The notes: generated by a model from the letters alone, not told the origin. A stretch of 64,000 nt of DNA from JBBDJB01 sp040880125 (GCA_040880125.1 JBBDJB010000021.1:62001-126000); one strand, 5' to 3'; positions 54,301 through 62,622 are shown, counted from the stretch's first letter. Made by a program: numbers and translations.

Positions 54301-54814
54301 ACGTATCGCCGTGTACATCGGGAATCTTCCACTGCCGGGCCTGTTCGCCGTCAAGCTGATCGGTGGACAACCATTGTAAGTGCCGCAGCACTCGGGTCCC
54401 TTCGGCGACCGTGCGAATTCGCTCCAGGACGTTATGTGTAGTCAGGGCGATGCGAGCGTCGGCGTCATCGGCGATGGCCTCGACGCGCGTCATGTTACGG
54501 TTGCGGCGCGGCGGGTAAGCGGGTACGGCGACAACGCCCGCGTAAAGGCATCCGAAGAAGGCCGCGACAAAATCCAAACCGGCGGCGTAAAGCAAAAGTG
54601 CGCGTTCGCCCTCCAGCCCCATCGCCTGAAGCCGGGCGCCGATCGCGCGGGCCCTGTGGTCCAATTGCGCGTAAGTAAGGGTCTCCTCGTCCGTTTCGCC
54701 GTCGGTCAGAAAAGTGAAGGCCTTGTCCTGGCCCTGATGTAGGGCTCGGTGGCGCAACAGATCGACCAGGTTGGACGGACCAAAGAAGGAGCCCGGGAGG
54801 TGGTCCAGATGCAC
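51347..54814 (-). CDS. Fatty acyl-AMP ligase / acyl carrier protein / alpha-oxoamine synthase fusion
   Basis: A 1155-residue three-domain enzyme. Residues 1-590 are a fatty acyl-AMP ligase: YTSGSTGTPKG at 177-187, the FYPCYGLAEATL core, GRLKDLIIIRGVNYYPQDIE and the catalytic Lys557. Residues about 635-712 are an acyl carrier protein with the phosphopantetheine Ser670 in LGLDSLE. Residues about 745-1130 are a PLP alpha-oxoamine synthase of the serine palmitoyltransferase/AONS type: LVNFSSYNYLGMSG, His869 in the HDALAHNS stretch, VDEAHSIGTMG, and PLP Lys977 in GTLSKSFGSCGGY. All catalytic residues are present. Predicted reaction: load a fatty acid on the ACP and condense it with an amino acid, probably serine, releasing CO2. 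Start is GTG 54814 with AGG upstream. Confidence 0.9.
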   Translation of the reverse strand: MHLDHLPGSFFGPSNLVDLLRHRALHQGQDKAFTFLTDGETDEETLTYAQLDHRARAIGARLQAMGLEGERALLLYAAGLDFVAAFFGCLYAGVVAVPAYPPRRNRNMTRVEAIADDADARIALTTHNVLERIRTVAEGTRVLRHLQWLSTDQLDGEQARQWKIPDVHGDTLAFLQYTSGSTGTPKGVMLTHANLMHNSAMIAYAFEHTRSGRSVFWLPLYHDMGLIGGILQPLYIGQTNILFSPTAFLQKPFRWLQAISHFRTTISGGPNFAFDLCVEKITKEQRDTLDLSCWSVAFNGAEPVREDTMERFCQAFGPCGFRREAFYPCYGLAEATLIVTGGFKSNPPVIRCFDSEALESHQVVEALPDEEGSRELVGSGGNLLDQQIIIVDPDKMTRCPDNQVGEIWVSGPSVAQGYWKCPEETRYTFQAFLKDTGEGPYLRTGDLGFLLDGELFVTGRLKDLIIIRGVNYYPQDIERTVERSHQHLRSGACAAFTIESGGQEKLVIVQETERRRDLHYEELIEAIRSSVAAENELAVDAIVLLKAGSIPKTSSGKIQRHACRAGYLRGTLAGVAQWPSAIGAARMLRPTQPAEASTSQPQSASDSVQPPVNLMPVAPVQKPGLSDAAATLGTSPHIAQIIFEEVRKVAKERAGELTLDTNIVHLGLDSLERIQIVASIEEIFGGRIPEDVLAEMETCGEVVQAVEQYLGTQPRQRPEKPAQYQVPEETYRIDQFPEYRQLQQSFQAVEATGLSNPYFNVHERVTNDTTQIAGRELVNFSSYNYLGMSGDPIVNQAAKEAISRYGTSVSASRVVSGEKPLHQQLEREIADFIGTEDSVVFVGGHSTNETVVGHLMGPGDLILHDALAHNSIIQGCILSGARRRPFPHNDWRECDRLLEQLRHEYRRVLIAIEGVYSMDGDYPDLPRFVEVKNKHKALLMVDEAHSIGTMGLHGRGMSEHFDIDPRQVEIWMGTLSKSFGSCGGYIAGCKELVLYLKYTAPGFVYSVGMPPPNAAAALASLRLLEEEPERVAKLNANSVLFLRLAKERGLNIGMSNNTPVVPVIVGNSQHCLILSKRLFDRGINVQPILYPAVEERASRLRFFITSKHSEAQIRTTVDAVAEEMARLDSSALERAAVEAQQTNGSETAPGRLRAK

Positions 54815-55283
54815 TGCTTGCTTACCTCACTGAAAACGAGAACCATCAAGTGCGCGCGATCGGTAGCACCTCGTAGCTGTATCGCCACCGTCGGCACGAT
54901 ACTTCACAAGGCGAAGCAAACTTCGAGTACCGTCGTCGCCGTCGCGCCGAATAACTGGCACCTCCCGAACGAGCCACCATCGATTCTAGAAGACGGCGCA
55001 TGGCTGGGCACCCCCTCCCCCAAGGATGGGGTTTGGCTCTGCTCGGTAATTGGTCGCCTCTCAACCTACCGCGCCAATACGGCCATCCAAGGGCCAACCC
55101 AGTGGATTCAGCGACGAAATGGGCCAAATCAGACGCGTTCGACGGTAAAACAAGCGCCGTTGGTCGATTTTCTGCGAGCGGCAAGGTCGGCGGCCGCCCG
55201 GTCTCGTATTCTTGAAAGTACCGCTGGCGCAATACGCCCCGAGAGCGCCTCGGACCCACAGCCGCCGAACTGGCCTCGTGTTC
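54815..55283. other. Intergenic region upstream of the lipid-synthase gene
   Basis: About 470 bp between two minus-strand genes that would belong to one pathway. No gene, terminator or clear promoter was found. A short GTAGCTGTATC match to repeat family B lies at about 54876. Confidence 0.5.
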
Positions 55284-56501
55284 TCAGGCGATGGGCCGCT
55301 CGTAGATTCGGTAAGTTTTGTAGTGCTCTCCGCCGACCGCTTCGATCGTGCGATTGATCAAGTCGTTATCTTCGAGCGTCCAGCCCAATTCGGCGCCAGT
55401 GAATCCGATGAAGTTTTTGGCGTAATCGAGGCTCTTTAAAATAAGCATCTCCGCGACTCCCCGCCGACGATAGGCTTCCATCACCCCCAGCGTAAACAGC
55501 CGACACGACCGGACTTGCTTCAGCCCGCGACGCAGCCGCAGCAGCCCCAGCGGCAATCCGAAGCGGGTTAATCGCCCGTTTAGCGGCTTGAGAGCCTCGT
55601 TTAGGTCGGGCAGCGAAAGCGACAGACCGGCCGGGTTTCCGTCGACTTCCGCGACCAATAACATCTCCGGCACGGCGACCGTCAGCAGCAGCTTGCCGAA
55701 ATGCCGAATCTCCGCGTCAGTCATCTTGACGAAGCCCCAATTGCGCTGCCACGCCTCGTTATAAATTGCTTTAACGGTTTCCAACTCCTGCTCGAATCGT
55801 CGAGGATCGAGCGAGCGGATTGAAATCCCGCTTCGTTGCCCCAGTCGTTCCGACTTGGATTTCCAACGCTCGATCATGTCGTGTGGATCATCGAACCACC
55901 AACTGTACAGGTCCTTGACCTTTTCGAGCCCCCAAGCGCCGAGCAATCCCGCGTAATACGGTGGATTGTGGTTCATCATCACCCGCGGCGGCGTATCGAA
56001 TCCATCGATCAAAAGCCCGCAGCTATAGTTGGTGGAGTAATCGATCGGCCCCATGATGCGATCGCGTCCGCGTGCGGCCAACCAGGCGGCTGCCGCATCC
56101 AGTAGCGCGCCGGCCACCTGTGGATCGTCGATGCACTCGAACATCCCAAAACAGCCGAGGTTCGTGCCATGCTCCGCGTTGTAATGCGGGTCGTCGCTGG
56201 CCTGGATGCGACCGACCGGCTCACCATCGCGAGTGGCAAGCAATTGGACGGCCGATCCGTGCCGATAAAAGGGATGCTTGGCGGGGTGGATGAACTGCTT
56301 GCGTTCCCATACCAGCGGCGGCACCCACCACGGGTCGTGCCGATAGATTCGCCAGGGGAATCGCACAAAGCTGTCACGTTGGCGTCGGGACTGAGCGGTT
56401 TCGACTGTGATGGGATGACGCAGTGGACCAGCCAAGAAACTCTCCGTCGCCGATGGCATTCCGTGGGGGTCGCGGGCGGCTTGTAGGCGCTTCGGATTCA
56501 T
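55284..56501 (-). CDS. Two-domain GNAT-like acyltransferase, candidate ceramide synthase
   Basis: A 405-residue cytoplasmic protein with two GNAT-like halves (about 30-190 and 225-405). The second has an acyl-CoA-binding-like loop YRRRGVAEMLI (344-354) after FTLGVMEA. Conserved-looking blocks are FPWRIYRHDPWWVPPL, GCFGMFECIDD, NPPYYAGLLGAWG, NEAWQRNWGFVKMTDAEI and LPDLNEALKPLNGRL. To my recollection this large-GNAT family includes the enzyme described as bacterial ceramide synthase in Caulobacter; this could not be checked here. Its position next to the oxoamine-synthase fusion supports an N-acylation step on the long-chain base. Confidence 0.75.
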   Translation of the reverse strand: MNPKRLQAARDPHGMPSATESFLAGPLRHPITVETAQSRRQRDSFVRFPWRIYRHDPWWVPPLVWERKQFIHPAKHPFYRHGSAVQLLATRDGEPVGRIQASDDPHYNAEHGTNLGCFGMFECIDDPQVAGALLDAAAAWLAARGRDRIMGPIDYSTNYSCGLLIDGFDTPPRVMMNHNPPYYAGLLGAWGLEKVKDLYSWWFDDPHDMIERWKSKSERLGQRSGISIRSLDPRRFEQELETVKAIYNEAWQRNWGFVKMTDAEIRHFGKLLLTVAVPEMLLVAEVDGNPAGLSLSLPDLNEALKPLNGRLTRFGLPLGLLRLRRGLKQVRSCRLFTLGVMEAYRRRGVAEMLILKSLDYAKNFIGFTGAELGWTLEDNDLINRTIEAVGGEHYKTYRIYERPIA

Positions 56502-56581
56502 GGATCTGCAGCCGCCTGACGCAAATCATCGCTGTTGGTTGCCAATGCCACAAGCGACGAGTAGAATCAACCTTGTTCTGA

Positions 56582-56812
56582 ATGACAGGGAGCAGTTTAC
56601 CACAAAAAAGGGGATGTAGATTGCTTACAGAACAGGAAGTCTCGCGAAGCTGGCGTAAGCTGTTTGCAGGCCGTGAGATCTCCAGCGACTCGGTCGCTCG
56701 AGCCGAGACCTTGCTGGAGGAGCTTCGACCGGAAAGCCCACTACGGCACCGGTTGACCTTGGAGTTGGAAGAAATTCGGCAGCTCCATGTCGCGCAGCAG
56801 GCGCGGGCATAG
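56582..56812 (+). CDS. Small conserved-looking protein
   Basis: A 76-residue protein, mostly helical and charged: WRKLFAGREISSDSVARAETLLEELRPESPLRHRL. Function unknown. ATG 56582 gives 76 residues; TTG 56621, with an AAGGGGA site a few bases upstream, gives 63 and may be the true start. A strong terminator 48 bases past the stop codon supports it being a real transcription unit. It is divergent from the acyltransferase gene, 80 bases away. Confidence 0.65.
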   Translation: MTGSSLPQKRGCRLLTEQEVSRSWRKLFAGREISSDSVARAETLLEELRPESPLRHRLTLELEEIRQLHVAQQARA

Positions 56813-56860
56813 GGATCGAGTCCCGCTTACTTGCCAGCAGAAAATCAGCGGCCGTGGCGA

Positions 56861-56900
56861 AAGCCTGCCACGATGCAACATTTTGCAAGGCAGGCTTTTT
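56861..56900 (+). terminator. Rho-independent terminator of the small gene
   Basis: AAGCCTGCC (56861-56869) pairs with GGCAGGCTT (56889-56897), ending in a run of five T. The loop itself holds TGCAA and TTGCA, which can pair. Confidence 0.8.
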
Positions 56901-56958
56901 GCTGCGCCGAGCGCAAGCAGATTTGCGAAGCGCGGATGGACCCGCTTCGCAGAATCGT

Positions 56959-57000
56959 TAGACTGGCCGCTGATAGCAGTAGACTGGCCGCTGAAAGCCA
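56959..57000. repeat. 21-bp near-perfect tandem duplication
   Basis: Two 21-base units (56959-56979, 56980-57000) share TAGACTGGCCGCTGA, in the gap between the small gene and the barrel gene. Confidence 0.85.
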
Positions 57001-57110
57001 ATGGCCGCATCGCCAGGCGGCGGCCATTTCCCGGCGCGCCTGCAAATCGCCACCGGCGAGAGACGTCACTGCCAGACGTGAAAGTCGCCCAGCCCAACCG
57101 CGGCGTTACC

Positions 57111-58439
57111 CTATCGATTGATTTCGATGCCGAAGTTCACGCCGTTGGTGAACATGTCCTGCGGACGTTCACTGCGAAGCCCCATGTCGGGCAGCCGGTA
57201 TTTCACATAGTCGCTCGCACGGGCCACCTTATCGGCATACATCGCCGTGTAACCGACGGTGAGCGCCACCGCTTTGGTCAGTTGATAGGAGGTCTCGAGT
57301 CTCAACTCGACAAAGGGACTGAAGTGCTTATCGGTCCGCGTATGGAAGAAGGTTGTCGGGTTCAAGAAAAGGGGTTGATTGAGACCCGAGGGCACCAACA
57401 GTGAACCAATGATGCCCTTTTGTTCAAGGTTCTGAATGTTGTACGCGGCGAAGAATCGCCCTTCCAGATCGAGCGTCCAGCGGCCACGGCGATTGATGTA
57501 CCGGGTCGCCACTTGCGGGCCGACCATATTGTTTTGTGCGGTAGTATCCCAGTTGCTGTCGGATAGTGTGCCGCCGATACCGGAGACCAGATAATCTTCA
57601 TCAAACTGCAAGAATCTCGCACCGTAGTAAAACTCCACGACTCCACCGTAGTGAAGCGGATCCAATCGGTGAGCCCTCATCAATTCCACTCCGGACGTCT
57701 CCGCCAGATTGCGAACAAGTACCTCCTCAAAAGTCGGGAGTAAGGTTCGCAGGTCGTCGTAGTCGGTCGGAGCCAGCGTATCGGGCACACCGTTTCCGTC
57801 TGCGTCAAAACCGTCCCAGCCGTGGATGCCATCGTCGTCCAAGTCGTCCGCGAACCCGTCGGGTCCGTCACCGGCCGCAAATGGGTCTTCGAAATCGACG
57901 AACCCGAGCATCGTGTTTAGGGGGTCGTCGAAGAGGATCGCCACGCTGCCGGTCCCGGCCGGATTCGTGCCGGGATTTACGCCGAACTCCCCGAACTGCA
58001 TCGTATAGTCGGTGTTGACATCGCCAAGCACGCCCAAAAGCCAGCCGCGGTCGTCCACCATGTAACCCAGTTCGAAACGATTTCCCCAGCCGAAATCGGC
58101 CTCCGGCACGCTCGTGCCAATGGCATTGGAGAGCTGATACGGGTCGGGGGCGTCGAATTCATCCCCGGTGAAGAGGATCGCGAAGAACTCCCCGGCTCGC
58201 GAGCCGGTGGGTCGCATCACGGGTCGGGAAAAGTTCCAGAGGACTCGTTCGTACGTGAAATAGAAGCCCTCGGGAGCGTGGGCGTCCTCCCCGTACATCC
58301 CCAAGTCTGCCGGGGCGAACAGCTTCCAGTCGTGGTCGTGCTCCACCGGACCGAACGGCTGGTAGTGTTGGCCTGCCGCTGGAACCCCAGTGAGGAGCAT
58401 CACCAGGAAGAGAAGTGCCGCGATGCGTTGGCTCGACAT
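57111..58439 (-). CDS. BBP7-like outer membrane beta-barrel protein
   Basis: A 442-residue exported protein. Signal peptide about 1-23. The mature part is rich in alternating aromatic and polar strands (FYFTYERVLWNFSRPV, GNRFELGYMVDDRGWLLGVLGDV, RWTLDLEGRFFAAYNIQ, FVELRLETSYQLTKAVALTVGYT), typical of the planctomycete BBP7 barrel group. A calcium-loop-like stretch (DDLDDDGIHGWDGFDADGNGVPD) interrupts the barrel near residue 190. Probably an outer-membrane or surface pore; cargo unknown. Confidence 0.82.
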   Translation of the reverse strand: MSSQRIAALLFLVMLLTGVPAAGQHYQPFGPVEHDHDWKLFAPADLGMYGEDAHAPEGFYFTYERVLWNFSRPVMRPTGSRAGEFFAILFTGDEFDAPDPYQLSNAIGTSVPEADFGWGNRFELGYMVDDRGWLLGVLGDVNTDYTMQFGEFGVNPGTNPAGTGSVAILFDDPLNTMLGFVDFEDPFAAGDGPDGFADDLDDDGIHGWDGFDADGNGVPDTLAPTDYDDLRTLLPTFEEVLVRNLAETSGVELMRAHRLDPLHYGGVVEFYYGARFLQFDEDYLVSGIGGTLSDSNWDTTAQNNMVGPQVATRYINRRGRWTLDLEGRFFAAYNIQNLEQKGIIGSLLVPSGLNQPLFLNPTTFFHTRTDKHFSPFVELRLETSYQLTKAVALTVGYTAMYADKVARASDYVKYRLPDMGLRSERPQDMFTNGVNFGIEINR

Positions 58440-58812
58440 GACGTTCGTCTACCTATCTGGCACGAATCGAGTCAGGGACGCTCATCCCACAATGGAACGA
58501 GCGCAGAATGCGTTTGCCGGTAGTATCGGACGCACGGCTCATGCCGGTTGAGTAAGAACGGCAAACTCTGCCGAAAATCGTGGTCGTACCGGCGGCGAGT
58601 CGCCCCGGAGTGTCGGCCGCCCACCAACCGCTAGCGGGAAGGCGCCAGCAGCGGCGCAAACCGGATCCGAGGCGGAAAAGAGGGGGAATTCGCCAGCCGG
58701 GGGCCGCGGCCCCGGCGGAGTTCAAGTCGTTCCAGCTACAGTTGCGACGCGAAGCAGGAATCGACGCTTGATGTTCCGACGACAGCGGAAGGCGGGGCCG
58801 CGCAAGAAAATA

Positions 58813-58845
58813 GCCCCTACAGGTGGGGCAGGTACCTGTAGGGGC
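58813..58845. repeat. Perfect 12-bp-stem hairpin
   Basis: GCCCCTACAGGT (58813-58824) and ACCTGTAGGGGC (58834-58845) with a 9-base loop. Part of the structured block upstream of folC. Confidence 0.8.
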
Positions 58846-58854
58846 CATGTCGAC

Positions 58855-58892
58855 AGAGGCGAACCTCTGACAGGGTGCTATTATGCTGTCAG
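58855..58892. repeat. Two overlapping small hairpins
   Basis: AGAGG/CCTCT (58855-58868) and CTGACAG/CTGTCAG (58867-58892), alternative folds sharing two bases. A TATTAT (58879-58884) sits in the second loop. Confidence 0.55.
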
Positions 58893-58948
58893 TCCAACGA
58901 AACGCAAGTGATTTTGTAGAAAAACTGGCAAATGGGCCCAGCGGCCAT

Positions 58949-58973
58949 AAACGCCGGTGAAACCGCCGTTTTT
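58949..58973 (+). terminator. Candidate terminator or attenuator upstream of folC
   Basis: AAACG-C-CGGT-GAA-ACCG-C-CGTTT followed by TT: a nine-bp stem with one C-C mismatch, ending in a five-T run on the plus strand. It lies about 210 bases before folC. Confidence 0.5.
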
Positions 58974-59182
58974 GCAAAGCTTTCGCAAGCGTCGTCGCGG
59001 ACCTTGGCCCCGGGACGATGCCGCCAGTAATGCCCCGCCGGACACAGGAATACGTACGGTTCGCCATTCCGCCCCCCAAGACACCTTGGCGAAAGCGCGG
59101 TAAATTGCACATCTTCCGGCCCGCGCGGTCCGTACGCCCGGGCTGCCGACGCCGATCCCTGACCTCACGGACAAGCCTCGCC

Positions 59183-60640
59183 TTGATCCCCCCGCCACCC
59201 TCCCAGACTTCCTCTGCACAGGACGCTGAGGCCTTCCTAGTCGGCCGCATCAATTACGAGCGGGCCACGACCATGCCCTATGCGGCTACCAGCCTGCGGC
59301 TAGACCGAATGCGACGACTGCTGGACCGCCTGGAAAATCCGCAGCACAACCTGCGGATCGTCCATCTGGCCGGGACGAAGGGGAAGGGATCGACCGCCGC
59401 AATGATCGCTTCGGTCCTCTCGGCAGGCGGCTACCGCACGGGACTATACAGCTCCCCGCATTTTCAGCGGGTCGAGGAGCGGATGGCCGTGAACGGTGCG
59501 ATCTGCTCGTCCGACGAGTTGGCTCGTTTGGTGAACCGCATCCGCCCCGTCGTCGAAGCAATGGACATCGAAGCGGGCGCGACGAACTACCGCTCCCCGA
59601 CCTACTTTGAGATTACCACTGCGCTGGCCCTGCTGCACTTTGCGGAGCAGGAAGTGGACATGGCGGTGTTGGAGGTGGGTCTCGGGGGACGACTCGATTC
59701 GACGAACGTGTGCGAGCCGCTGGTTTCGGTTATCACGAACATCAGCTTCGATCACACCAATTTGCTCGGCAATACCCTGGAGTCGATCGCCTGCGAAAAG
59801 GCTGGCATCATCAAAGCCGGTATCCCGGTCGTTAGCGGAGTCATGCAGCCCGAGGCTGCCAGCGTCGTGCAGCAGGTGGCCGCGACCCACGGCTGTCGTC
59901 TGGTAAGCTTGGGCCACGATTTTGATTTTACGTATCAGCCGCCGCTTCAGTTCGACGCCCAACGGGGTCAGGCGGCAATCGACTTCACCAGTCGCGCGAG
60001 CGGGGCGCAACAGTCGCACCAGCGACTGTTGCTCGGTCTGCTCGGCCGTCACCAGGCTGCGAATGCCGCCCTGAGCCTGGCCACTGTCGGCGAGTTGAAC
60101 CGCCAGGGCATTTCGGTGGATACCGCGGCCATACGCCGCGGCCTGGCAAGTGCGTGGCTGCCGGCTCGCGTGGAAGTGCTGGCCTCACGGCCTACGGTCA
60201 TTTTGGATACCTCGCACAATGTGGCGTCGGTCGAGGCGCTGGTACAAACGATCCGCGAGAGCTTTTCTCCGGCCCGGCGAATCCTGCTGTTCGCGGCCAC
60301 GCGCGACAAAGACGTTCGCGGCATGCTGGCCGCCGTGAGAGGTCATTTCGACGAGGTGGTGCTGACGCAATACCACTCCAACCCGCGCGGCGTTCCGGTT
60401 GATAAGCTGACGAAGCTGGCTACGGAAGTATTGGGGCGACGCTGCACGGGCGTGGTCGACTCAATCGCGGCCTGGGAACAGACGCGCTCCCTGGTGACTC
60501 CCGATGACTTGTTGTGCGTGGCCGGATCTTTCTTTCTCGCCGCCGAACTGCGCGAACGGATCATCGCCGAGGCGGCGGAGCGAAGCCGAACATTGCCGTC
60601 ATCAGTGTCTGACATCCTCGCCGCCATTCCGCGTGTGTAG
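59183..60640 (+). CDS. folC: Bifunctional folylpolyglutamate synthase/dihydrofolate synthase
   Basis: A 485-residue Mur-ligase-family enzyme that adds glutamate to dihydropteroate and to folates. The P-loop is LAGTKGKGSTAAMI; YSSPHFQRVEERM is the next conserved block, NISFDHTNLLG holds the metal/His region, and LLGRHQAANAALSLA marks the middle domain. TTG 59183 is chosen: the FolC-type AFLVGRINYER begins about 16 residues later, while the open frame farther upstream is basic and not family-like. Five-prime structure in the leader might regulate it. Confidence 0.92.
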   Translation: MIPPPPSQTSSAQDAEAFLVGRINYERATTMPYAATSLRLDRMRRLLDRLENPQHNLRIVHLAGTKGKGSTAAMIASVLSAGGYRTGLYSSPHFQRVEERMAVNGAICSSDELARLVNRIRPVVEAMDIEAGATNYRSPTYFEITTALALLHFAEQEVDMAVLEVGLGGRLDSTNVCEPLVSVITNISFDHTNLLGNTLESIACEKAGIIKAGIPVVSGVMQPEAASVVQQVAATHGCRLVSLGHDFDFTYQPPLQFDAQRGQAAIDFTSRASGAQQSHQRLLLGLLGRHQAANAALSLATVGELNRQGISVDTAAIRRGLASAWLPARVEVLASRPTVILDTSHNVASVEALVQTIRESFSPARRILLFAATRDKDVRGMLAAVRGHFDEVVLTQYHSNPRGVPVDKLTKLATEVLGRRCTGVVDSIAAWEQTRSLVTPDDLLCVAGSFFLAAELRERIIAEAAERSRTLPSSVSDILAAIPRV

Positions 60641-60757
60641 CCGGCTCGGCAAATCGCTTCTGCCGCGGCCCCAGCACGCCGGCTGATATACTAAACACTG
60701 CCGGCATCCGCTTGCGCGCCGTCTCGCTATTCTCCAATCGAGCAAGGACTTTTCCCC

Positions 60758-61237
60758 ATGAAAGCCAATCTGCTAATCAAACAGAAGAAACTGCTTCGCG
60801 CCTGGCCGATCGGGCTATTGATCTTTGCACTGTCGCTGGGCTGGCCCAGCTTTGGCCAGGAGACGATGCCCACGGACACGGTCCCCGATACACTTCATCA
60901 GCGGATACACAACCTGTTCGAGGATCTGGCTCTAGGCCGCGCGGAGTCTGCCTTCGATACGCTGCTCCGCGGCAGTCCGTTGGAGGATCGCAGCAACGAC
61001 GTGCAACGATTGGCCGAACGCGCTCAGCAACTGAAAGATACCTATGGGGCGTACCAATCGCATGAACGCATTACCTCTAAAAAGGTCGGCAGCGACGTTG
61101 CCGTCGTAAAGTACCTCTACAAGTGTGCGGACTCTCCGGTGGTGTGGTATTTCACCTTCTATCGCCCCAGTACCAGCGAAGCTTGGAACGTGATCTCGGT
61201 GCGATTTGACACGGACCTTGAATTGTTGGCGCTGTAA
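60758..61237 (+). CDS. Secreted hypothetical protein
   Basis: A 159-residue protein with a signal peptide (IGLLIFALSLGWPSFGQ). The mature part is a small alpha/beta domain (LHQRIHNLFEDLALGRAESAFDTLL, then VVKYLYKCADSPVVWYFTFYRPS) resembling NTF2-like folds in outline. It has one Cys. Function unknown. AAGGA lies about nine bases upstream of the ATG. Confidence 0.75.
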   Translation: MKANLLIKQKKLLRAWPIGLLIFALSLGWPSFGQETMPTDTVPDTLHQRIHNLFEDLALGRAESAFDTLLRGSPLEDRSNDVQRLAERAQQLKDTYGAYQSHERITSKKVGSDVAVVKYLYKCADSPVVWYFTFYRPSTSEAWNVISVRFDTDLELLAL

Positions 61238-61440
61238 GGGTTCCCGCCGGAGCGGTCTGAAGGCGTGTGCCTTTCAGTCGCCTCGACTGGCCGCGCGCCG
61301 CCATTGCGCGCTAGAATGTGACCGACGAATGGAAGCCGCCGGACTGCCGCGGCTTGTGGCATGACGTTGCAGGTGAAGAGCGCCGCTGGCTGGTAAACCT
61401 TCCGCTCCGAGCATTCAACTTGCGAAATAGGTGGCGAGCT

Positions 61441-62622
61441 ATGAATCGATATCTTTTGTCCTGTTGTATTAGCGCACTGGTAGGAGCGGCTGTGGCGAGC
61501 TGGGTGGGCGAAAACGCAAGCCGCTCCCTGACGGCCCAAGAGCCGCGTTTTGTTCCCCGGCAGCCTGTGGCCGGGTCCGGCGACGCCGGCATGAACGTCG
61601 CTGAGCAAGTCGAGGGGCGGCGGCTGACGCCGCAGGAGCGCGTCAACATCGCGGTCTACGAGGCGACCAACCGCAGTGTCGTTAACATCGACACAAAATC
61701 CGTCCGGCAGGGGAACCTCGGGTTTCTCTCGTTTGAGGTCCCCTCGGAAGGCGCCGGCTCCGGATCGGTGATCGATCTCCAGGGACACATCCTTACCAAT
61801 CAGCACGTCATCGACGGCGCCCGGCGTATCGACGTCACGCTGTTCAACGGCCAGTCCTATCCGGCAGAGTTGATCGGCGTCGACGGCTTGAATGACGTGG
61901 CGGTGCTTAAGGTCGATGCCCCGCCCGAGGAGCTGCATCCGATCGTGTTCGGCGATTCTGCCAGCCTCCAAGTGGGGCAGCAAATCTATGCCATCGGGAA
62001 CCCCTTCGGCCTGGAGCGCACGCTGACCACCGGCGTCGTCTCCAGCCTGAATCGCTCGCTCCCCAACCGCCACGGCCGGCGACTGATGAAGTCCATCATC
62101 CAGGTCGACGCGGCCATGAATCCCGGCAACTCGGGCGGACCGTTACTGGACACTAGCGGCCGTGTGATCGGCATGAACACGGCCATCGCCAGCAACACCG
62201 GCGAGAACACCGGAGTCGGCTTCGCCATTCCCGTCAACCGCATCAAACGAGTGGTGCCGGAGTTGATCGAATTCGGCCAAGTAACGCGGCCCAACGTTGG
62301 CATCTCACAGGTTCTGCAGACGGAAGACGGCCTGCTGGTGGCCACGCTGGAGACTGGCGGCCCGTCGGAGCGCGCAGGGCTTCGCGGCTTCCGAATCGTA
62401 CGCCGCAAGCAGCGCCAGGGCCCGCTGGTCTTCGACACCGAGACGATCGACCGCAGCACGGCGGACCTGATCGTCGCGGTCAATGGCAAGCCCGTGGAAA
62501 CGCTCGACGACTTTCTCAGCTACGTCGAGGAGCACAAGCCAGGCGAACAGGTCGTACTTACCATCATCCGTCAGCAACGTACGATGGAAGTGCCGGTGGT
62601 GCTCGCTGCCAGCGAGCCGTAA
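61441..62622 (+). CDS. HtrA/DegP-type S1C serine protease with one PDZ domain
   Basis: A 393-residue envelope protease for damaged or misfolded proteins. An N-terminal hydrophobic segment (CCISALVGAAVASWVG) serves as signal or anchor. The protease domain has His122 in LTNQHVIDG, Asp152 in LNDVAVLKV and Ser231 in NPGNSGGPLL. One PDZ domain follows (about 290-385), carrying ETGGPSERAGL and an internal insert FRIVRRKQRQGP. ATG 61441 begins the hydrophobic segment; the longer upstream frame is unlikely. Confidence 0.92.
   Translation: MNRYLLSCCISALVGAAVASWVGENASRSLTAQEPRFVPRQPVAGSGDAGMNVAEQVEGRRLTPQERVNIAVYEATNRSVVNIDTKSVRQGNLGFLSFEVPSEGAGSGSVIDLQGHILTNQHVIDGARRIDVTLFNGQSYPAELIGVDGLNDVAVLKVDAPPEELHPIVFGDSASLQVGQQIYAIGNPFGLERTLTTGVVSSLNRSLPNRHGRRLMKSIIQVDAAMNPGNSGGPLLDTSGRVIGMNTAIASNTGENTGVGFAIPVNRIKRVVPELIEFGQVTRPNVGISQVLQTEDGLLVATLETGGPSERAGLRGFRIVRRKQRQGPLVFDTETIDRSTADLIVAVNGKPVETLDDFLSYVEEHKPGEQVVLTIIRQQRTMEVPVVLAASEP

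Larger units (their letters stand above)
58440..59182. other. Long intergenic region with structured block
   Basis: About 740 bp between the divergent barrel and folC genes. Bases 58813-58973 hold a series of hairpins described separately. Apparent minus-strand coding here is compositional. Confidence 0.6.

Noticed and set aside
54749..55357. Plus-strand frame between the two lipid genes
   Set aside because: It overlaps the starts and ends of both minus-strand genes and has no recognisable features.
58453..59253. A 266-codon minus-strand frame upstream of the barrel gene
   Set aside because: Basic composition without domains; it runs through the perfect hairpin at 58813-58845 and into folC. 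The CPTC pair in it comes from the hairpin sequence.
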